In this document: piece by piece, positions 31,888 to 37,247 of the stretch | Layout: every line of letters begins with the position of its first letter | Position numbering within the stretch: position 1 is the stretch's first letter | NCBI GenBank assembly: GCA_944381635.1 | Contig: CALWLY010000029.1 | Coordinates: 1-37,247 of the forward strand | DNA length: 37,247 nt | Direction: 5' to 3' | DNA from: an uncultured Lachnospiraceae bacterium | GTDB taxonomy: Bacteria > Bacillota > Clostridia > Lachnospirales > Lachnospiraceae | Program-made: the position numbers and the translations under genes | Notes under the pieces: generated by a model | Seen by the model: only the letters and a program-made list of their open reading frames with translations | Told to the model about the DNA's origin: nothing | Databases searched by the model: none

Positions 31888-33360
31888 CTACCGGAAATAC
31901 GTTTCCGTCATTTCCCGGATTCTTTCTGCCAGTTCATCGGTAAGCTGGCCTTTTACCAGTCTCCACTTCCAGTTATTTCCCAGTGTGGAAGGCATGTTCA
32001 TGCGTGCTTCCGCCCCGAGTTCCAGCCAGTCCTGAATAGGAATGATCGCTGTGTCTGCCACGCTGGCCATAGCTGCATGAACAAGAGCTCCCGGGATATC
32101 GCTGTATTTTTTCACATGAAGATATTTTTTTACAAAAGCCTTGTCTTTGCGGCTAAGTTCTTCCACCCATCCCACGTTTGTCTGGTTATCGTGGGTTCCT
32201 GTGTAAACCACACAGTTTTTCTCGTAATTGTGAGGAAGATACTCGCTGTCTTTTCCTCCTTCAAAGGCAAACTGGAGTACCTTCATGCCGGGATAACGTG
32301 TTTTTGCCACCATTTTATAGACTTCTTTTGTCAAAAATCCAAGGTCCTCAGCAATCACTGCTTTCTTGCCCAGTTTTTCCTTCATGACACGGAAGAAATC
32401 ATAGTCAGGTCCTTTCTCCCAGTGACCGTTCTCTGCAGTCTTATCTCCATAAGGAATGGAATAATAAGCCTCGAAACCGCGGAAGTGGTCGATACGCACA
32501 ATGTCATAGAGTTTATAGCAATACGCGATACGTTTCATCCACCAGTCATATCCGGTCTCTTTGTGGTAATCCCAGCGATAGAGGGGATTTCCCCAAAGCT
32601 GTCCTGTTGCCGAGAAGGCATCCGGCGGGCAGCCCGCCACAGCCAGAGGGGTACAGTCTTCATCCAGCTGGAACAGTTCCGGATTTGCCCAGGCGTCTGC
32701 GCCGTCAAGAGCTACATAAATGGGAATATCTCCCACAATCTGTATGCCTTTTTTGTTGGCATAAGCCTTCAGCTCGCCCCACTGCATGGAGAAGAAATAC
32801 TGCAGGAAAGAATAATATTCCATCTCTCCGGCCAGTTCTTTCCGATATTTCTCCATAGTCTGGGGATCGCGGGTTTTGGCATTTTTCTCCCATTCAATCC
32901 AGCTCTTTCCTTCCATGGTTTCCTTGATGGCCATGTAAAGGGAAAAATCATCCAGCCAGTATGCGTTTTCCTGACAAAACTGTTTAAATTCCTGACAGGA
33001 AGAAATTCCGCTGTTTTCGTATGCTTTTCTCAAAAGCTTATTTTTGTTAAAGTATATTTTTTCATAATCCACATAGGCTTTGCTTCCGCCAAAGTCTTCT
33101 GCCTGACATTCCTCTTCAGAAAGCCATCCTCTTTCGATAAAAGCTTCCAGATCAATAAAATAGGGATTGCCGGCGAAGGTAGAAAATGACTGATACGGAG
33201 AATCCCCATAGCCGGTGGGACCAAGGGGCAGAATCTGCCACAGCTTCTGTCCCGCTTTTTCCAGAAAATCTACAAATTCATAGGCTTCTTTTGAAAAAGC
33301 CCCGATTCCGTACTCGCTCGGAATACTGGATACCGGCAATAAAATACCGCTCCTTCTCAT
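31888..33360 (-). CDS. malQ: 4-alpha-glucanotransferase (GH77)
   Basis: 490 aa, typical of MalQ. Transfers maltosyl or longer alpha-1,4-glucan segments, making glucose and longer dextrins for phosphorylase. RRSGILLPVSSIPSEYGIG at the N-terminus, PTGYGDSPYQSFS, the nucleophile region YDIVRIDHFRGFEAYY, acid/base EDLGFLT, and YTGTHDNQTNVGW are the family motifs. GGGGAGA precedes the ATG. It starts 23 nt after the glycogen phosphorylase stop; the two form an operon. Confidence 0.96.
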   Translation of the reverse strand: MRRSGILLPVSSIPSEYGIGAFSKEAYEFVDFLEKAGQKLWQILPLGPTGYGDSPYQSFSTFAGNPYFIDLEAFIERGWLSEEECQAEDFGGSKAYVDYEKIYFNKNKLLRKAYENSGISSCQEFKQFCQENAYWLDDFSLYMAIKETMEGKSWIEWEKNAKTRDPQTMEKYRKELAGEMEYYSFLQYFFSMQWGELKAYANKKGIQIVGDIPIYVALDGADAWANPELFQLDEDCTPLAVAGCPPDAFSATGQLWGNPLYRWDYHKETGYDWWMKRIAYCYKLYDIVRIDHFRGFEAYYSIPYGDKTAENGHWEKGPDYDFFRVMKEKLGKKAVIAEDLGFLTKEVYKMVAKTRYPGMKVLQFAFEGGKDSEYLPHNYEKNCVVYTGTHDNQTNVGWVEELSRKDKAFVKKYLHVKKYSDIPGALVHAAMASVADTAIIPIQDWLELGAEARMNMPSTLGNNWKWRLVKGQLTDELAERIREMTETYFR

Positions 33361-33383
33361 AGTTGTCTCCCCACTTTCTTTTT

Positions 33384-35702
33384 TCAGGCTTCCTCAGTCA
33401 GTTTCCAGATGTCACGGTTGTATTCGCGAATGGTTCTGTCGGAAGAGAAAAATCCTGCTTTGGCAATATTTACCAGCATCATCTTTTTCCATTTTTCCTG
33501 ATTTTTGTAGTCTTCAAACATCTGGTCTTTGACACGGATGTAGTCTTCCAGGTCTAAGAGAGTCATAAACCAGTCTTTGTTCAGCAGTTCGTTGTAAAGA
33601 CGTTCCAGATTTTCCTCATGACCTGCTTTTAACGCCTGCTCGCCTACAATAAAGTCCACAGCTTCTTTGATCACCGGGCTCTTCTCGTAATAGTCTTTGG
33701 ATACATAGTCCATTTTTGCATAATGGTCGATAACCTGCTCGGATTTTTCACCAAAGATATAAATGTTGTCATCGCCTACCAGCTCATGGATTTCCACATT
33801 TGCACCGTCGGAAGTTCCCAGAGTCACTGCGCCGTTTAACATAAATTTCATGTTTCCGGTTCCGGATGCTTCTTTGGAAGCCAGAGAAATCTGCTCGGAA
33901 ATATCGCAGGCGGGAATCAGTTTTTCCGCATAGCTTACGTTATAGTTTTCCACCATGACAACTTTCATGTATTTGTTTACCTCTTCATCGTTGTTTACGA
34001 TTTCCTGTAATACGAGAAGAAGGTGAATGATGTCCTGTGCAATCACATAAGCCGGAGCTGCTTTTGCACCAAACAGGAAGGTGATCGGTGTGGAAGGTTT
34101 TTTGCCTTTTTTGATCTCCAGATATTTATGAATAATATACAAAGCGTTCATCTGCTGACGTTTGTACTCATGCAGACGTTTGATCTGGATATCGTAGATA
34201 GAATCGGGATTGATCTCTTCCCCTTCGTTTTCTTTGATATAAGCTGCCAGCGCTGCTTTCTTATCTTTTTTGATAGCAACCAGTTTATTTAAAAATTCCT
34301 CGTCATTTTTAAACTCCAGCAGTTTTTCCAGTTCCTGTGCATCCTTTTTGAATCCGGAGCCGATTGCCTCCTCGATCAATGCAGCCAGTTCACGGTTGCA
34401 GGAAAGAAGCCAGCGGCGGAAAGTAATGCCGTTTGTCTTATTATTGAATTTTTCCGGATAAATCTTGTAAAAAGCGTTCAGCTCTGTTTCTTTTAAGATT
34501 TCTGTGTGAATAGCCGCCACGCCGTTTACAGAGAAGCCGTAATGGATATCCATGTGTGCCATGTGAACGCGATTGTCTTCGTCAATGATCTGAACCTTGG
34601 GATCTTCATATTTTTCTGCCACTCTGCGGGAGAGTTCCTTAATAATCGGCACTAACTGGGGAACGACTTTTTCCAGATAGGAAAGCGGCCATTTTTCCAG
34701 CGCTTCTGCCAGAATGGTGTGGTTTGTGTAAGCGCAGGTCTTGCTTACCACATCAATAGCCTCATCCATAGTAAATGCCTTGTCATTTACCAGAATACGG
34801 ATCAGTTCCGGAATGATCATGGACGGATGGGTATCGTTAATCTGGATTACCGCATGTTCATACATTTTGCGCAGGTCAAACTGCTTTTCTTTCATCTCTT
34901 TTAAAATCAGCTGTGCCGCATTGCTTACCATGAAGTACTGCTGATAGATTCTCAGAAGATTTCCCGCCTCATCGGAATCATCCGGATATAAGAAAAGGGT
35001 CAGGTTTTTGTCAACCGCTTCTTTGTCAAAGAAAATTCCTTCCTTTACCAGGCTTTCATCCACGGTTTCCAGATCGAACAGGCGCAGTTTGTTTACCCCG
35101 TTCTGATAACCGATTACGTCAATATCATACAGTCTGGATGTCACCTTTTTATCACCGAAAAATACATCGAAAGTCACATCTGTTTTGTTTAACCAGGAGT
35201 CTTTTTCAATCCAGTCATTTTTCTCTGCAGTCTGCAGACGGTCTTTAAATACCTGTTTGAACAGACCATAGTGATAATTCAAGCCGATTCCTTCTCCGGG
35301 AAGTCCCAGGGATGCGATGGAATCTAAGAAGCATGCTGCCAGACGTCCCAGTCCGCCGTTTCCCAAAGACGGTTCCGGTTCCACTTCCTCGATTTTGGAT
35401 AAATCTTTTCCTTTTGCCTTAAGAATTGCTTCCAGTTTATCGTAAACGCCAAGGTTGATCAGGTTATTAGAAAGCAGTTTTCCAATCAGAAATTCTGCGG
35501 AAATATAGTATACTTTCTTTTTTCCATCGTTGGGAACTGTTGCATCGGCAAGCCCTTTTGTCAGATAAAGAATTGCATAATACAGCTCTTCGTCACTGCT
35601 TGCTTCCACGGATTTTCCAAACATTTTCTGAGTAAGTCCTTCCAGTTCCTGCTCCAATCTTCCTTCCAGGATCTCTCTGCGGATTGTTTCCTGTAATGCC
35701 AT
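33384..35702 (-). CDS. glgP: Glycogen/maltodextrin phosphorylase
   Basis: 772 aa (usual 750-830). Releases glucose 1-phosphate from alpha-1,4-glucans with [22 protein letters not shown] is the conserved Gly-rich loop; [18 protein letters not shown] and [16 protein letters not shown] are substrate-binding; the PLP Schiff-base Lys is K619 in [19 protein letters not shown]. It lacks the N-terminal extension of regulated eukaryotic forms. AAGGAGG precedes the ATG. First enzyme gene after the LacI-type regulator, with a 199-nt structured gap. Confidence 0.95.
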   Translation of the reverse strand: MALQETIRREILEGRLEQELEGLTQKMFGKSVEASSDEELYYAILYLTKGLADATVPNDGKKKVYYISAEFLIGKLLSNNLINLGVYDKLEAILKAKGKDLSKIEEVEPEPSLGNGGLGRLAACFLDSIASLGLPGEGIGLNYHYGLFKQVFKDRLQTAEKNDWIEKDSWLNKTDVTFDVFFGDKKVTSRLYDIDVIGYQNGVNKLRLFDLETVDESLVKEGIFFDKEAVDKNLTLFLYPDDSDEAGNLLRIYQQYFMVSNAAQLILKEMKEKQFDLRKMYEHAVIQINDTHPSMIIPELIRILVNDKAFTMDEAIDVVSKTCAYTNHTILAEALEKWPLSYLEKVVPQLVPIIKELSRRVAEKYEDPKVQIIDEDNRVHMAHMDIHYGFSVNGVAAIHTEILKETELNAFYKIYPEKFNNKTNGITFRRWLLSCNRELAALIEEAIGSGFKKDAQELEKLLEFKNDEEFLNKLVAIKKDKKAALAAYIKENEGEEINPDSIYDIQIKRLHEYKRQQMNALYIIHKYLEIKKGKKPSTPITFLFGAKAAPAYVIAQDIIHLLLVLQEIVNNDEEVNKYMKVVMVENYNVSYAEKLIPACDISEQISLASKEASGTGNMKFMLNGAVTLGTSDGANVEIHELVGDDNIYIFGEKSEQVIDHYAKMDYVSKDYYEKSPVIKEAVDFIVGEQALKAGHEENLERLYNELLNKDWFMTLLDLEDYIRVKDQMFEDYKNQEKWKKMMLVNIAKAGFFSSDRTIREYNRDIWKLTEEA

Positions 35703-35727
35703 TTTTGATTTCCTCCTTAATGATCAT

Positions 35728-35896
35728 AGAAAATTTTCTCTCTGATGCCCAGGATTTCTCCGCGCTCTGCGCTCCCGAAATCCTCAGCCATTCGAATTCC
35801 GCTCATTTTTCTTTGAAAAATGGCTCCTTTCTCATGTCTGGCGGGTTCCAAGGTCATGGGCTCTCACGCTAGCGTGCCCCCATGACTTTGGAACCC
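35728..35896 (-). promoter_or_regulatory. Gap before glgP with a small palindrome and three hairpins
   Basis: No gene. In plus coordinates: an AGAAAATTTTCT palindrome (35728-35739), a possible regulator half-match; stem AGGATTTC/GAAATCCT (35751-35758, 35777-35784); stem CATTTTTC-ttt-GAAAAATG (35804-35822); and an 18-bp stem GGGTTCCAAGGTCATGGG (35843-35860) with complement at 35879-35896 (one G-U) enclosing the palindrome CACGCTAGCGTG. None is followed by a T-run. They probably lie in the lacI 3' end and the glgP leader. Confidence 0.5.
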
Positions 35897-35901
35897 TGGC
35901 A

Positions 35902-36894
35902 TCAGCAAATAATGTCTTCATATTTCAGTCGTACCAGTTCATGAGGAAGTATCAGGTTTCTGCCCTGACCGCCTTCCATCAAATGCTGTACTTCTCTGAC
36001 TGCCTGTGCAGATATCTCCGAAAAGTTCTGCCTTACCGTATGCATCTGTTTTCCGGCATATCCCATCAGACGAATGCCGTCAAAACCGCATACCGGATGA
36101 AAAATATCCATTTCAATCAAAGCTCTCATAGCTCCGATTGCCATAAAATCCGATGCACACACAATCACGTCTGCATCTTTGCCATAGCGGAACGTAAGCT
36201 CTCTGGCCTTCTTTTCGCTGAATTCTCCGTTTTTTATGGTCAGCGACAAATCGAGCTCTTCACACAGCCTTCTGATTCCCTTCAGCCTTCCCTCCATAAT
36301 ATAACCATTTTCTTTTCCTGACAGATACAATATCTTATGACAATTCTCATTTTCAAGAATGGTTTTCTTTGCCACATCATACTGTGCCTGTTCCTGGTCG
36401 ATCCAGACAGAAGAAACGCTTCGGTTCACAATCGGACTGTCCACCACCACAGTCTTAAAAGCCTCCGACTCTATCACCGCATGCAACTGTTCATCCTCTC
36501 TGCTGATTCCATAAATGATCAGTCCGTGGATGCTCTGTGCTTTCAGATAATTGATAATTTCCGGCGCTTTTTTCTCCTTTAACATGGAAAAGAAAAGCGT
36601 GATCACATCCATGTTCCTTTTTCTGGCTTCATTGATGGCCCCGGACAAATACTGCATATCAATCTCATCAATAGCCTGCGTCTGAGAATTCAAGTTGAGC
36701 AAAAGTGCAATCCTTGCAGACTGCTTGGAGGACAAGGCAGCTGCCAGCGTATTTGGCACAAACTGCAGTTCCTCAATCGCTTTGTTCACTTTGTCTTTTG
36801 TCTCCTCGCTGACGCCCGGGTAATGATTCAGTACCTTGGACACTGTGGATATTGCCACCCCCGCATGTTTTGCCACATCATGAATCGATGACAA
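35902..36894 (-). CDS. LacI-family transcriptional regulator, likely of the glgP-malQ genes
   Basis: 330 aa. The N-terminal HTH IHDVAKHAGVAISTVSKVLNH (residues 4-24) and hinge LSSKQSARIALLLNLNSQ are canonical LacI/GalR. Residues about 60-330 are the periplasmic-binding-like sugar sensor (VIVCASDFMAIGAMRAL, CGFDGIRLMGYAG). Upstream of glgP-malQ, so it probably represses glycogen or maltodextrin use (inference). The predicted GGAAAACGTTTTCC operator lies just downstream of its own promoter, pointing to autorepression. The binding site AGAGAGGTG lies just before the ATG at 36894. Confidence 0.92.
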   Translation of the reverse strand: MSSIHDVAKHAGVAISTVSKVLNHYPGVSEETKDKVNKAIEELQFVPNTLAAALSSKQSARIALLLNLNSQTQAIDEIDMQYLSGAINEARKRNMDVITLFFSMLKEKKAPEIINYLKAQSIHGLIIYGISREDEQLHAVIESEAFKTVVVDSPIVNRSVSSVWIDQEQAQYDVAKKTILENENCHKILYLSGKENGYIMEGRLKGIRRLCEELDLSLTIKNGEFSEKKARELTFRYGKDADVIVCASDFMAIGAMRALIEMDIFHPVCGFDGIRLMGYAGKQMHTVRQNFSEISAQAVREVQHLMEGGQGRNLILPHELVRLKYEDIIC

Positions 36895-36939
36895 ACCACT
36901 ACACCTCTCTGACGGCCCATCGGCTGAAACATAAAAAAA

Positions 36940-36969
36940 TGTGCATCCAAAGCGGAGCGTCTTTTTTTA
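36940..36969 (+). repeat. Dispersed intergenic repeat, core fragment D
   Basis: Matches the core (GTGCATCC-A-AGCGGAGCGTC followed by T7AT). Flanking A7 and T7 runs (36932-36938 and 36962-36968) form a short inverted repeat. It lies in the lacI 5' leader. Confidence 0.6.
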
Positions 36970-37015
36970 TCCAATCGTCCCACCGATTCCTGCCGTTTTC
37001 TTTGCTTTTTCCTTC

Positions 37016-37064
37016 GGAAAAGGTTTTCCATACTTTCCAAAAAAAATAAAGGAAAACGTTTTCC
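37016..37064. promoter_or_regulatory. Two LacI-type operators
   Basis: GGAAAACGTTTTCC at 37051-37064 is a perfect 14-bp palindrome with a central CG, the classic LacI/GalR operator type, located about +4 to +17 of the lacI transcript. A second, imperfect site GGAAAAGGTTTTCC lies at 37016-37029, centres 35 bp apart. Confidence 0.75.
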
Positions 37065-37074
37065 AAACACCTAA

Positions 37075-37103
37075 ATCATATACCCTCCCTTGCCTTTTGT
37101 CAA
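37075..37103 (-). promoter_or_regulatory. Consensus promoter of the lacI-type gene
   Basis: TTGACA (37103-37098), 17-nt spacer, TATGAT (37080-37075) on the minus strand; start near 37068, just before the first operator. Confidence 0.8.
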
Positions 37104-37171
37104 CACATCTGTAAAAGTGATTTATCACAAAATTTTCCGATAGATTTTGTCAGAATTAGACGATGGACGAG

Positions 37172-37221
37172 AAAAAGGGGCTGTCGCATGAGAGAATAAA
37201 TCTCTCATGCGATATGCCCCT
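37172..37221 (-). terminator. Terminator of a gene outside the window
   Basis: 12-bp perfect stem TCGCATGAGAGA (37184-37195) with complement 37201-37212, 5-nt loop, extended by AGGGGC/GCCCCT. On the minus strand five T residues follow, so it would end a transcript entering from beyond 37247; on the plus strand CTTTT follows, so it may work both ways. Confidence 0.7.
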
Positions 37222-37247
37222 CTTTTGATGCTCATTTTATAAAAACA

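Noticed and set aside
31804-33189. 461-codon plus-strand open frame opposite malQ
   Set aside because: It is a shadow of the clearly recognised malQ coding strand: Phe/Cys/His-rich, with no ribosome binding site and no family motif.

Overview
The window looks like a chromosomal segment of a spore-forming, low-to-mid GC Firmicute of the family Lachnospiraceae (Blautia-like at best; the genus is a guess). The support is the pyrH-frr-uppS-cdsA-dxr-rseP order, Spo0A- and CotF-type proteins, glycogen-storage genes, strong AGGAGG ribosome binding sites and consensus sigma-A promoters. No phage, transposase, CRISPR array or rRNA is visible; one tRNA-Leu(CAA) is present. Almost everything is on the minus strand, except a plus-strand block from 26756 to 31807.

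Layout. 1-4.9 kb: the N-terminal 1334 codons of a very large secreted InlB/MucBP-type repeat protein (C-terminus outside the window) and a small conserved hypothetical gene. Both are preceded by the same unusual promoter, a direct-repeat box at a fixed 10 nt from the -10. 4.9-6.8 kb: a SARP-type regulator with a degenerate GGDEF-like tail, and a YbaK/EbsC deacylase. 6.9-12.3 kb: two small CotF-like proteins, an RsiV-like DUF3298 protein, glycogen synthase, a Spo0A DNA-binding domain without receiver, and a decayed Rpn-family nuclease gene. 12.6-16.3 kb: tRNA-Leu, a secreted SGNH hydrolase, and a TrmB regulator in operon with a diaminopimelate decarboxylase. 16.3-26.7 kb: a long co-directional run, pyrH-frr-uppS-cdsA-dxr-rseP-(Sir2-like)-hisH-hisF-ung-cotH, covering UMP kinase, ribosome recycling, undecaprenyl and isoprenoid synthesis, phospholipid precursor, site-2 protease, histidine synthesis, DNA repair and a membrane CotH kinase. 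26.7-31.9 kb: a plus-strand, reduced type IV pilus-like operon (transglutaminase lipoprotein, PilC/GspF, four small membrane proteins of pseudopilin character, PilT ATPase) closed by a strong terminator. 31.9-37.1 kb: lacI-type regulator, glycogen phosphorylase and 4-alpha-glucanotransferase, with a perfect LacI operator just downstream of the lacI promoter.

Most notable: (1) the self-contained pilus-like operon with PilT as its only ATPase; (2) a structured uppS leader in which nested helices compete with an anti-Shine-Dalgarno helix, as in a translational switch; (3) a dispersed family of multi-hairpin intergenic repeats, all in the same orientation, with compensatory stem changes, one of which supplies the dxr stop codon; (4) the shared box/-10 promoter pair at 4.2 and 4.9 kb. 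Glycogen synthase, phosphorylase and 4-alpha-glucanotransferase together give a glycogen/maltodextrin storage and mobilisation set. All functional calls are from reading the sequence; no database search was possible.
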